Part shown: positions 24,903 to 32,153 of the stretch, in pieces
Layout: every line of letters starts with the position of its first letter
Numbering within the stretch: position 1 is the first letter of the stretch
NCBI RefSeq assembly: GCF_001570985.1
Contig: NZ_BCSS01000041.1
Location: 1 to 32,700, forward strand
Length of the DNA stretch: 32,700 bases
Source: Janibacter limosus NBRC 16128
Lineage (GTDB): Bacteria > Actinomycetota > Actinomycetes > Actinomycetales > Dermatophilaceae
Direction of reading: 5' to 3'
Position numbers and translations under genes: made by a program
Notes under the pieces: generated by a model
What the model was told of the DNA's origin: nothing
Seen by the model: only the letters and a program-made list of their open reading frames with translations
Database searches by the model: none

Positions 24903-26105
24903 GTGGCGCGACAGTGCGATTCGTCCCCTGAGGACACCCCCGACCCCATCCCTGCAGCAACCAACGCGCAGGGCCCCTCCGGCCTCCTCGACGCGGCCCC
25001 CGGGCCGGTCCTCCCGCAGGCTCTGCAGACCCTGCTCGGAGCGCACGAGGTGGCCTGGGCCGACCCGTCGGCTCGGCACGCTGACGGACGTCGCAGCCGA
25101 GCCCTGCTCGACCGCGCTCGCGAGGTTCTCGCGGACGGCCTGGGTGTGCGCCCTGACGAGGTGACCCTGCACGCCAGCGGCGATCAGGCAGCGCGCTCGG
25201 CGCTGGTCCTGCTCTCTCGTGGTCGACGGCGCCGGACGGGCCCTGTCGTCGCCTCGGCGGTCGAGCACTCCTCCCTCCTGCGGTGGCTGCGGGCCGGCGA
25301 GACTGCCCCGGTGTCCGTGCCGGTCTCCCTCACCGGCGCCGTCGACCTCGCGGCCTGGCGAGAGTCCATCGACGCCCAGACCCCCTTCGCGGTCCTGCAG
25401 TCCGCCAACCAGGAGGTCGGGACCCGCCAGCCCGTCGCGGCCGCACGCGCGGCGACCCGGGAGCACGGGGTCCCGCTCCTCGTCGATGCCCGCGCCGGAC
25501 TGGGCCGGGATCCCGTGCCCACCGACTTCGATGTCCTCGTCGGTGACGCGACCTCATGGGGCGGGCCCGGGCTCGGCGTGCTCGTCGTGCGCACCGGCAC
25601 CCGCGTCTCCCCGCACCACCCGCCGAGCCCGCACGAGGGCGGCTTCGCCCTCGACCCCGTCGACGTGCCCACGGCGCTGGCCGCAGCCGAGGCCTGGCAG
25701 CAGACGGCCGCCCGGCGCGATGACGAAGGGGGCGACGCCCGGCTCCTCGTCGAGCGGATCCGAGCCACGGCCGGCGCGATCGAGGACGTGGACGTCGTCG
25801 GCGACCCGCAGGACCGGCTGCCGCACGTGTGCACCTTCTCGGTGCTCTACGTCGACGGCGAGACGATCGTGGACGCGCTGGCCCAGCGCGGGCTCGCGGT
25901 GGCCTCGGGCTCGGCGTGCACCGCTGACACCCTCGAGCCGAGCCATGTGCTGGCGGCGATGGGCGCGCTCACGCAGGGCAATGTGCGCATCACCCTGCCG
26001 CTCGAGTCCGTCGCCCCGGGCCGCGCCGATGCGGTCGACCGGCTGTGCTCGCTTCTCGACGAGGTGGTCAGAGGGGCTCGGGCCCGGATCGCAGCGGGTC
26101 ACTGA
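24903..26105 (+). CDS. Cysteine-desulfurase-like (class V) protein without the PLP lysine
   Basis: A 400-aa protein with the class V/IscS fold. Kept features: H122 (ASAVEHSSLL), N169 in SANQEVGTRQP, D195 in LLVDARAG, the loop ASGSACTADTLEPSH with the sulfur-accepting C339, and R362 in NVRITLP. Where IscS has the SxHK motif whose lysine binds PLP, this protein has DATSWGGPGLGVLVV: T217 and S218 stand for His and Lys. The Gln that contacts PLP after D195 is also lost. It probably cannot form the normal PLP Schiff base. It starts at GTG 24903, diverges from ctaC, and overlaps aat tail-to-tail by 38 bp. Confidence 0.8.
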   Translation: MARQCDSSPEDTPDPIPAATNAQGPSGLLDAAPGPVLPQALQTLLGAHEVAWADPSARHADGRRSRALLDRAREVLADGLGVRPDEVTLHASGDQAARSALVLLSRGRRRRTGPVVASAVEHSSLLRWLRAGETAPVSVPVSLTGAVDLAAWRESIDAQTPFAVLQSANQEVGTRQPVAAARAATREHGVPLLVDARAGLGRDPVPTDFDVLVGDATSWGGPGLGVLVVRTGTRVSPHHPPSPHEGGFALDPVDVPTALAAAEAWQQTAARRDDEGGDARLLVERIRATAGAIEDVDVVGDPQDRLPHVCTFSVLYVDGETIVDALAQRGLAVASGSACTADTLEPSHVLAAMGALTQGNVRITLPLESVAPGRADAVDRLCSLLDEVVRGARARIAAGH

Positions 26106-26838
26106 CGGCCAGCGCTGCCCCGAGGTCGAGCGGAGGTGCCTGGAGCGCCCCGGCCAGCCGGGCGAGGTACTCCCGACGGTGGATCTCCTCGATGCCGAGC
26201 GTCTCCAGGTGCGGGGTGCGCCACTGGACATCGATGATCCGTCGCTGATCGCGGTCAGCGCCCACGAGGCGGTCCAGGGCGACCACGGCGGCCTTGGACG
26301 CGTCCGTGGCGTGGTGGAACATCGACTCGCCGGCGAAGAGCCCGCCCACGGCGATGCCGTACAGGCCCCCCACGAGGGCACCCGTGCCGTCCCGGACCTC
26401 GACGCTGTGCGCCCAGCCGAGGGTGTGCAGCTCGCTGTAGGCGGCGGCAACGTCGTCGGTGATCCAGTACCCCTCGCGGGTCGGATCCGCGCAGGCCGAC
26501 AGGACCGCCTCGAAGTCCTCGTCGACGGTCACCGTGAAGGCCCGCAGGGAGCGCCGCAGGGACCGGCTGATGTGCACGCGGCCGGGCCGGAGCACACCAC
26601 GCCAGGTCGGGCTCCACCATCCCATCGGTGGGGACCCCCCTTCGCCCAGTCCCATGGGGAAGACCCCGTGGCGGTAGGCGGTGAGGACCGAGGACGGGTC
26701 GAGCCGGCCACCAACCCCGACGACCTCGCCGACCTCACGGGGTGCGCCCTCGGCCGACTCGAGACCGGCGCGCAGGTAGCCGGCCCAGAGCGGCGACGCG
26801 CCCGTGGGCTCGATCGGGGGGAAGGGAGGCCGGGTCAC
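26068..26838 (-). CDS. aat: Leucyl/phenylalanyl-tRNA--protein transferase
   Basis: A 256-aa enzyme that adds Leu or Phe to the N-terminus of proteins starting with Arg or Lys, making them substrates for ClpS/ClpAP. Signatures: YRHGVFPMG, WWSPTWRGVLRPGRVHISRSLR, LFAGESMFHHATDASKAAVV and the closing IDVQWRTPHLETLGIEEI. The GTG at 26838 is used; frames upstream enter the adenosine kinase gene. It follows the kinase stop by 19 bp. Its last 38 bp overlap the 3' end of the desulfurase-like gene on the other strand. Confidence 0.93.
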   Translation of the reverse strand: MTRPPFPPIEPTGASPLWAGYLRAGLESAEGAPREVGEVVGVGGRLDPSSVLTAYRHGVFPMGLGEGGSPPMGWWSPTWRGVLRPGRVHISRSLRRSLRAFTVTVDEDFEAVLSACADPTREGYWITDDVAAAYSELHTLGWAHSVEVRDGTGALVGGLYGIAVGGLFAGESMFHHATDASKAAVVALDRLVGADRDQRRIIDVQWRTPHLETLGIEEIHRREYLARLAGALQAPPLDLGAALAVSDPLRSGPEPL

Positions 26839-26857
26839 GTCGACCGTCGGGCCGGGA

Positions 26858-27847
26858 TCAGGGACGCGGGCAGGTGATGTGCCCGGCGATGAGGTCGGCG
26901 CTCTCCCGGCCGTAGGCATCGGCGAGGCGCTCGAAGAAGCGGGCGGTGCCCAGCTCGTACTCCTGGGTGCCGACCGTCTCGATGACATACGTCGCGAGCA
27001 TCGAGCCGAGCTCGGCCGACTCGCGCAGGGGCAGACCTTCGCTGATCCCGGTGAGGAACCCGGCGCGGAAGGCGTCGCCGACCCCGGTCGGGTCCGCCTT
27101 GGTCACCTCGCGGGCGGTCCCGACGACGATCGGCTCGTCGAGGTCCTTGCCGGTGATGCGCACGCCCTCCTTGCCCAGGGTGGTCACGCGGTAGGTGACG
27201 CGGGAGTTGATCTCCTCCTGGGTCCAGCCGGTCTTCTGCTCCGTCAGGTGGGACTCGTACTCGTTGGTGATGAGGTACTCGGCGCCGTCGACGAGGTCCC
27301 GGATCAGCTCTCCGTCGCCGAAGGCCAGCTGCTGGCTGGGGTCGGCGACGAAGGGGATGTTGCGGGTGCGGCACTCACGGGTGTGGCGGCGCATGGCCTC
27401 CGGGTCGTCGGGCCCGACGAGCACGAGGTCGAGGCCACCGACGCGAGCCGCGATGGGTGCGAGCTCGATCTCGCGGGCCTCGCTCATGGCGCCGGCGTAG
27501 AAGGTCGCGATCTGCGCCATGTCGTCGTCGGTCGTGCAGACGAAGCGGGCAGTGTGCTGGGTCTCGGAGACCCGCACGGACTCGCAGTCGACGCCGTGGC
27601 GCTCCAGCCAGCTGCGGTAGTCGGCGAAGTCCTCACCGACCGAGCCGACGAGGACCGGGCGCTGGCCGAGGTTGGCCATGCCGAAGCAGATGTTGGCGGC
27701 GACTCCCCCGCGACGGATCTCCAGCTTGTGGGCCAGGAAGCTCACGGAGATCTTGTCGAGCTGGTCGACGACGAGCGAGTCGGCGAACCGACCCGAAAAG
27801 GTCATCAGGTGGTCGGTGGCGATGGATCCGGCGATGGCGATGGGCAC
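26858..27847 (-). CDS. adoK: Adenosine kinase (PfkB family, AdoK type)
   Basis: A 329-aa ribokinase-fold enzyme expected to phosphorylate adenosine to AMP. It reads very closely to Mycobacterium AdoK: AGSIATDHLMTFSGRF, RRGGVAANICFG, TARFVCTTDDDMAQIATFY, VADPSQQLA and the PfkB signature 2 DPTGVGDAFRAGF (252-264) with catalytic D258. This type is unlike eukaryotic adenosine kinase. Other PfkB substrates cannot be fully excluded. The start is a GTG at 27847, with TAGGGT exactly 6 nt upstream. aat follows with 19 bp between. Confidence 0.9.
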   Translation of the reverse strand: MPIAIAGSIATDHLMTFSGRFADSLVVDQLDKISVSFLAHKLEIRRGGVAANICFGMANLGQRPVLVGSVGEDFADYRSWLERHGVDCESVRVSETQHTARFVCTTDDDMAQIATFYAGAMSEAREIELAPIAARVGGLDLVLVGPDDPEAMRRHTRECRTRNIPFVADPSQQLAFGDGELIRDLVDGAEYLITNEYESHLTEQKTGWTQEEINSRVTYRVTTLGKEGVRITGKDLDEPIVVGTAREVTKADPTGVGDAFRAGFLTGISEGLPLRESAELGSMLATYVIETVGTQEYELGTARFFERLADAYGRESADLIAGHITCPRP

Positions 27848-27853
27848 CGGGCC

Positions 27854-27859
27854 ACCCTA
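27854..27859 (-). promoter_or_regulatory. -10 box TAGGGT, probable leaderless start of adoK
   Basis: On the minus strand TAGGGT is followed by GGCCCG and the GTG at 27847. No ribosome-binding site is seen. It would drive adoK-aat. Confidence 0.5.
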
Positions 27860-27877
27860 CAGAGGGATCGTCACGAC

Positions 27878-27915
27878 GAAGGGGGCGTCCTCACCGTGGT
27901 GAGGACGCCCCCTTC
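27878..27915 (-). terminator. Strong terminator hairpin after erpA
   Basis: An 18-bp inverted repeat (27878-27895 with 27898-27915) with a 2-nt centre, 18 bp past the erpA stop. Both outer ends of the stem are made of the window's over-represented 9-mer CGAAGGGGG and its complement (27877-27885 and 27908-27916). Confidence 0.8.
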
Positions 27916-27933
27916 GGGCTCGAGCCCTGTCGA

Positions 27934-28320
27934 TCAGCTGAAGCTGTCGCCGCAGGCGCAGGAGCTGCCCGCGTTGGGGTTGTCGATGGTGAAGCCCTGC
28001 TTCTCGATGGTGTCGGCGAAGTCGATCGTCGCGTCCGTGAGGTACGGGGCGCTCATGCGGTCGACGACGACCTGAACTCCACCGAAGTCACGCACGAGGT
28101 CACCGTCGAGCGAGCGCTCGTCGAAGTACAGCTGGTAGATCAGGCCGGAGCAACCGCCCGGCTGGACGCCGATGCGCAGGCGCAGGTCGTCGCGACCTTC
28201 CTGCTCGAGCAGCGACTTGACCTTGCCTGCGGCGACGTCGGTCAGGACGATGCCGTGGGTCTCGGTAGCCGTCTCGGCAGCGCTGTCGGGGGTGGTGGCC
28301 TGGGTGTCCTGGACGCTCAT
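27934..28320 (-). CDS. erpA: A-type iron-sulfur cluster insertion protein
   Basis: A 128-aa HesB/IscA-family carrier. The three cluster cysteines are C57 (QPGGCSGLIYQL), C121 and C123 (SSCACGDSF), and NPNAGSSCACG is intact. An acidic, Thr-rich N-terminal tail of about 22 residues precedes the domain. It delivers Fe-S clusters to apo-enzymes; quinolinate synthase, encoded nearby, needs one. GAGGA lies 7-8 nt before the ATG at 28320. A single-gene transcript is likely, between the promoter at 28413-28440 and the hairpin at 27878-27915. Confidence 0.93.
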   Translation of the reverse strand: MSVQDTQATTPDSAAETATETHGIVLTDVAAGKVKSLLEQEGRDDLRLRIGVQPGGCSGLIYQLYFDERSLDGDLVRDFGGVQVVVDRMSAPYLTDATIDFADTIEKQGFTIDNPNAGSSCACGDSFS

Positions 28321-28412
28321 GCGATGTCCTCACGACTCGGGGTTCTTGTCCGTGACGGAGCCCGCCACGACGGGGTCAACATGCGCGGTGCGCGGGTTGT
28401 TCCCGTCCATCC

Positions 28413-28440
28413 ACCATACGGCAGACAGCCGTGGGTCAGC
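28413..28440 (-). promoter_or_regulatory. Candidate promoter of erpA
   Basis: On the minus strand GCTGAC (28440-28435) and TATGGT (28418-28413) are spaced 16 bp apart. This gives a leader of about 85 nt. The -35 overlaps the end of the glycerate kinase gene. Confidence 0.4.
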
Positions 28441-29602
28441 GGCGGGGTGACCACGTCACGGCCACTCTCTCGGCGCGAGCGCGCAGGGTCCCGACCGGGT
28501 CGGCCATCGCAGCCTCGACGTCGGCCGCCCGATCGGCGACCGCATAGGTCCCGCTCAGTCCGAGCGCCATGGCCTCACGACGACCGATGAGGACCTGACC
28601 GGCGAGGGCGATCGCGGGGGTCGCGTGCCCTGCAGCCAGCTGGGCGACCCCTGCCACGACCTTGCCCTGCAGGCTCTGCCAGTCCAGCGCGCCCTCACCC
28701 GTGATGACGAGGTCAGCCGCTGCGACGAGGCCCGACATCCCGACGGCCTCCAGGACGATGTCCACGCCGCTCACCCGGCGGGCCCCGAGGAGCATCAGGC
28801 CGTACCCGACCCCGCCGGCGGCGCCCGCCCCGGGCTCCCGGTCGAGGCGTCGCTCGCGGCCGCTCAGCAGGTCCGTCCGCGGCGGGAGCACGCGACGCAC
28901 CTGGTCGGCGAAGTGCCCCACCGCACCCTCGAGCACCTGTGACTGCTCGGGCGAGGCTCCCTTCTGCTCCGAGAAGACCGCGCTGGCTCCCTGCAGCCCC
29001 AGCAACGGGGAGGCGACATCCGTCGCGGCGACCAGCTCGACCCCGGCGAAGCGCTCGCGGGTCGCAACCAGGTCGGCGAGGTCGCCCTCGCGGGTGGCGA
29101 TGAGCCCTGCTCCCCCGCCCCCCAGCACGTCGCGCGGACCGGCACCCAGGGCCGCGAGCATCCCTGCCCCGGCGTCATTGGTCGACGAGCCACCCAGACC
29201 GACCACGATGCGGTCGACACCCTGGGCGAGTGCGGTCTCGAGCAGCTCTCCGAGGCCCCACGTGCTGGTCAGGCCGGGGTCGCGCTCGGGGACCTCGAGC
29301 AGGTGCAGGCCGATCGCTTGGGCCGACTCCACCCAGGCGGTGCGTCGGCTCCCTTCGTCGGTGGTGATGTGCAGGGCCGCCGGGACGGGGCCACCACGCG
29401 GGCCTGCCACGGTCACGATCGAGGACTCGCCGGGCACGCTCGCGGTGAGGACGTCGAGGAATCCCGGTCCCCCGTCGGAGAGCGGGACCACGGTGAGCAG
29501 GTCGTCCGGCGCCCACCCGCGCCAGCCCTCGGCCATCGCCTCCGCCGCCTGGGTCGCGGTGAGGGTGCCGGTGAAGCAGTCAGGGGCGATGATCACGTGC
29601 AC
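28436..29602 (-). CDS. glxK: Glycerate kinase
   Basis: A 388-aa kinase of the bacterial GarK/GlxK family that phosphorylates glycerate, feeding glyoxylate-derived carbon into glycolysis. Family marks: VIIAPDCFTGTLTATQAAEAMAEG, LSDGGPGFLDVL, VGLGGSSTNDAGAGMLAALG, EQKGASPEQ, GAAGGVGYGLMLLGA and VITGEGALDWQSLQGKVV. The usual second residues APDSFKGT read APDCFTGT here. The GTG at 29602 lies exactly 6 nt after TAGAGT. It diverges from nadA with 49 bp between. Confidence 0.92.
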   Translation of the reverse strand: MHVIIAPDCFTGTLTATQAAEAMAEGWRGWAPDDLLTVVPLSDGGPGFLDVLTASVPGESSIVTVAGPRGGPVPAALHITTDEGSRRTAWVESAQAIGLHLLEVPERDPGLTSTWGLGELLETALAQGVDRIVVGLGGSSTNDAGAGMLAALGAGPRDVLGGGGAGLIATREGDLADLVATRERFAGVELVAATDVASPLLGLQGASAVFSEQKGASPEQSQVLEGAVGHFADQVRRVLPPRTDLLSGRERRLDREPGAGAAGGVGYGLMLLGARRVSGVDIVLEAVGMSGLVAAADLVITGEGALDWQSLQGKVVAGVAQLAAGHATPAIALAGQVLIGRREAMALGLSGTYAVADRAADVEAAMADPVGTLRARAERVAVTWSPRR

Positions 29603-29608
29603 ATGTGG

Positions 29609-29614
29609 ACTCTA
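29609..29614 (-). promoter_or_regulatory. -10 box TAGAGT, probable leaderless start of glycerate kinase
   Basis: On the minus strand TAGAGT, then CCACAT, then the GTG start at 29602. No ribosome-binding site fits in the 6-nt gap. Confidence 0.5.
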
Positions 29615-29627
29615 CCGAGCCGCTCGG
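29615..29627. promoter_or_regulatory. Inverted repeat CCGAGC-C-GCTCGG between divergent genes
   Basis: A perfect 6-bp-arm inverted repeat directly upstream of the glycerate kinase -10 box and 25-37 bp before the nadA start. It could be an operator for either gene. Confidence 0.3.
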
Positions 29628-29651
29628 GATGGCTGTGGGAGCATGCCACCC

Positions 29652-30854
29652 GTGAGCGCCACGACGCAGTCCTCGCCGAAGCCCCTGTCCCTGCTCGTCC
29701 TCGGACAAGGCACCGACCCGCACTCCGAACGGGGTGTGGAGTGTCCCGGCGACCTGCCGGCACCGTCCGACCCCGGTCTCGTCGCCCGCGCCCGCGCGGC
29801 CAAGGATGCGCTCGGCGACAAGGTCTTCGTCCTGGGGCACCACTACCAGCGCAACGAGGTCATCGAGTTCGCCGATGTCACCGGTGACTCCTTCAAGCTG
29901 GCCAAGGAGGCCGCGGCCCGGCCGGACGCGCCGTACATCGTCTTCTGCGGCGTGCACTTCATGGCCGAGTCGGCCGACATCCTGACCAACGACGAGCAGA
30001 CCGTGGTCCTGCCCGACCTCGCAGCCGGGTGCTCGATGGCCGACATGGCCGCGCTTCACCAGGTCGAGGACTGCTGGGACGAGCTCGTCGAGGCCGGCGT
30101 CGCCGACGTGACGGTCCCCGTCACCTACATGAACTCCTCCGCCGCGATCAAGGCCTTCACCGGTCGCCACGGCGGGACGATCTGCACCTCCTCCAATGCC
30201 AAGACCGCGCTGACCTGGGCCTTCGACGAGCAGGGCGGGGTTGAGGGCGAGGGCAAGGTCCTCTTCCTCCCCGACCAGCACCTCGGCCGCAACACCTGGG
30301 CGCGCGACCTCGGCCGCGACCTCGACGACTGCGTGGTCTGGGACCCGCACCAGCCGATGGGCGGCCTGACGATCGAGCAGATCCGCAACGCCCGGATGAT
30401 CCTGTGGCGCGGGCACTGCTCGGTGCACGGGCGCTTCTCGGTCGAGGCAGTGGAGACGGCGCGGAGGGAGATCCCCGACGTGCGCGTCATCGTGCACCCG
30501 GAATGCCGACACGAGGTCGTCTCCCTCGCTGACGAGGTCGGCTCGACGGAAAAGATCATCAAGACCGTCGCCGCCGCTCCCCCTGGCACCAAGTGGGTCG
30601 TCGGCACCGAGCTCAACCTCGTGCAGCGGCTCGGGCAGATGTTCCCGGAGCAGGAGATCAGCTTCCTGGAGAAGAACGTCTGCTACTGCTCGACGATGAA
30701 CCGCATCGACCTGCCCCACCTCGTCTGGGCACTCGAGTCCCTCGTCGAGGGGCGCGTGGTCAACCCGATCGTCGTCGACACCGAGGTCGCGCACTGGGCC
30801 AAGGTCGCGCTCGACCAGATGCTCGCGCTGCCGGGTGAGACCTCGAAGGACTGA
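29652..30854 (+). CDS. nadA: Quinolinate synthase
   Basis: A 400-aa 4Fe-4S enzyme that condenses iminoaspartate with DHAP to give quinolinate for NAD. It has HHY (LGHHYQRNEVIEFAD), VFCGVHFMAESADIL with cluster Cys C99, TICTSSNA, LWRGHCSVHGRF with C256, and NVCYCSTMN with C344/C346. The length fits the longer actinobacterial form. GTG 29652 is chosen because GGGAG (29637-29641) sits 10 nt upstream; ATG 29643 is possible. nadB and nadC do not follow; the repeat island begins about 20 bp after the stop. Confidence 0.94.
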   Translation: MSATTQSSPKPLSLLVLGQGTDPHSERGVECPGDLPAPSDPGLVARARAAKDALGDKVFVLGHHYQRNEVIEFADVTGDSFKLAKEAAARPDAPYIVFCGVHFMAESADILTNDEQTVVLPDLAAGCSMADMAALHQVEDCWDELVEAGVADVTVPVTYMNSSAAIKAFTGRHGGTICTSSNAKTALTWAFDEQGGVEGEGKVLFLPDQHLGRNTWARDLGRDLDDCVVWDPHQPMGGLTIEQIRNARMILWRGHCSVHGRFSVEAVETARREIPDVRVIVHPECRHEVVSLADEVGSTEKIIKTVAAAPPGTKWVVGTELNLVQRLGQMFPEQEISFLEKNVCYCSTMNRIDLPHLVWALESLVEGRVVNPIVVDTEVAHWAKVALDQMLALPGETSKD

Positions 30855-30874
30855 GTACGCGGCGGCCCACTGAT

Positions 30875-30914
30875 GAGGCCCCGACTGCTCGGTGGAGGCC
30901 CCGACCGCTCGGTG
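30875..30914 (+). repeat. Tandem 20-bp repeat after nadA
   Basis: Two adjacent copies of GAGGCCCCGACYGCTCGGTG (30875-30894 and 30895-30914) differ at one base. The second runs straight into the first long palindromic repeat, sharing its GGTG. Confidence 0.85.
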
Positions 30915-30957
30915 GAGGTAAGCGCGCGGACGATTCCTCGGCGAGTCGGCGTCCACT
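30911..30957 (+). repeat. Palindromic repeat, copy 1 (plus orientation)
   Basis: A 47-bp unit beginning GGTGGAGGTAAGCGCGCGG and ending GCGAGTCGGCGTCCACT. Its ends (GGTGGAGGT and the complement of ACnTCCACC) are inverted to one another, and CGCG/GCGAG form an inner imperfect pair. Copies 2, 3 and 4 are at 30975, 32090 and 32154. Confidence 0.88.
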
Positions 30958-30974
30958 CGTACCCCCCTCCCCTG

Positions 30975-31022
30975 AGTGGAGGTAACCGCGCGGGTGAATC
31001 GTGGGCGAGTCGACTGTCAACC
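30975..31022 (+). repeat. Palindromic repeat, copy 2 (plus orientation)
   Basis: AGTGGAGGTAACCGCGCGGG to CGAGTCGACTGTCAACC. It is the most diverged copy. Its last bases include the stop codon of the nuclease-like gene (31017-31019), so that gene ends inside the repeat. Confidence 0.85.
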
Positions 31023-31952
31023 AGCACGGCGCACACCGCCGGACAGCCGAGCGTGCGCGGTCACGACCTGCCGCATGAACTGCTCCTCGGCAATCCTCAG
31101 GCCGAGCAGATCGATGCGCAGCACTGTGTCCCCTTGGATCGAGAGGGCGTTCTGCCGCAAGTTGTCGTCCATGACCGCGAGCCCCCACCGGTGGCCCGCT
31201 CCGTCGATCTCGCCCACGAGGCCACACTCCCAGCGCACGTCGAGATAGATCCGTCCACGTGCGCCGTGCCGGATGACCTGACGGCTGGGCTCGGGCAGTC
31301 CGTACTGCCGGCACACCACGGCGAAGTCGAGCTCACCCAGCGCTTGCGCCCCAAGCGCGATGTCGCCTGCCACCCGCGCGATGAAAGCCCGCCGGGTCCG
31401 GCCCCTCACCATCTGGGGCGCCTCAAGAATCTCGGTCCCCATACACAGTCGCTGCTGCACCGGCATGACCATGACCAGTGCGGCCTGACGATCGGAGACG
31501 GCCCAGTGAGCTGCCCGGACCGCTGCCGGGGCGGGCCTGACAGTCGGTAGGTCGCCGCGCAGGGGCAAGGACTCCGGTCTCGAGCGCACCTTGTGCACGA
31601 CGACGCCATCGACTGGCCGGACGGCGGCCGTGTGAGGGACGGACACATGGATGGCGTCGTCCTTCCATCGCTCCAGTCCTGACTGTTGCAGCGCGGTCGG
31701 CCCATCGAGTACGGCGATACGCTCGCCGACCTCCCAGACCGCGCGCCATCGTCGAGCCAGTGTGCTCAACTCGCCGGTGTGCGTCGCTATGGTCCAGCGT
31801 CCGTGCGCAACCCAACGTCGCTGGCGCACCTGCAGCCGCACCTCGTCGCGGCTGATGCCGAGCTCGCGAAGCCGGCGACGGCTGAGGGCGCCGCCATACG
31901 AGGCTGCGGCGGCCATTGCGGTGTCGTGGATCCCCAGGATGCGTGCGTCCAT
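31017..31952 (-). CDS. AbiEi/DUF559-like protein with predicted Vsr-type nuclease domain
   Basis: A 311-aa protein. An N-terminal winged-helix-like part (GGALSRRRLRELGISRDEVR, then QVRQRRWVAHGRWTIA) resembles AbiEi-type antitoxin/regulator N-termini. The middle is variable (VSVPHTAAVRPVDGVVVHKV). The C-terminus fits DUF559/Vsr-like PD-(D/E)xK nucleases: E207, D238 (IYLDVRWE), E248 and D250 (LVGEIDGAGH), then DDNLRQNALSIQGDTVLRID. All expected acidic residues are kept, so it may be active. The ATG at 31952 is chosen because the frame upstream enters the repeats. No toxin partner is adjacent. Two repeats lie on each side, and an inverted repeat (31999-32017) lies upstream. Confidence 0.78.
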   Translation of the reverse strand: MDARILGIHDTAMAAAASYGGALSRRRLRELGISRDEVRLQVRQRRWVAHGRWTIATHTGELSTLARRWRAVWEVGERIAVLDGPTALQQSGLERWKDDAIHVSVPHTAAVRPVDGVVVHKVRSRPESLPLRGDLPTVRPAPAAVRAAHWAVSDRQAALVMVMPVQQRLCMGTEILEAPQMVRGRTRRAFIARVAGDIALGAQALGELDFAVVCRQYGLPEPSRQVIRHGARGRIYLDVRWECGLVGEIDGAGHRWGLAVMDDNLRQNALSIQGDTVLRIDLLGLRIAEEQFMRQVVTAHARLSGGVRRAG

Positions 31953-31998
31953 CGCCCCATCCCATGGCCACGACGGTGACGAAGGGAGGGACGTGGTC

Positions 31999-32017
31999 GG
32001 GTTGTGTATGACAACCC
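31999..32017 (-). promoter_or_regulatory. Candidate operator/promoter GGGTTGT-N5-ACAACCC
   Basis: A 7-bp perfect inverted repeat with 5-nt spacer, 47-65 bp before the nuclease-like gene. On the minus strand it contains TCATAC, a possible -10. AbiEi proteins bind inverted repeats in their own promoters, so autoregulation is plausible. That is inference. Confidence 0.45.
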
Positions 32018-32089
32018 ATGCCACGGCGAGCTTGGGGACGACGGCGCAGGAAGCAGCAGCCTCCCCCCTTCGCCGGTTGGAGGGCTGCC

Positions 32090-32135
32090 GGTGGATGTCG
32101 ACTCGCGGATCATTCCTCCGCGCGCTTACCTCCAA
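32090..32135 (-). repeat. Palindromic repeat, copy 3 (minus orientation)
   Basis: The reverse complement begins TTGGAGGTAAGCGCGCGGAG and ends GCGAGTCGACATCCACC. It is inverted relative to copies 1 and 2. Confidence 0.88.
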
Positions 32136-32153
32136 CGAGTCCTCGAGGCCGCG

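Noticed and set aside
26839-26988. 50-residue N-terminal extension of aat
   Set aside because: It overlaps the adenosine kinase 3' end and is Ser/Pro-rich without similarity to the transferase; the GTG at 26838 fits the family start.
28321-28435. Riboswitch or small RNA upstream of erpA
   Set aside because: Only a short GGCTGT..GCC inverted stretch was seen; no recognised riboswitch core. A plain promoter and leader explain the gap.
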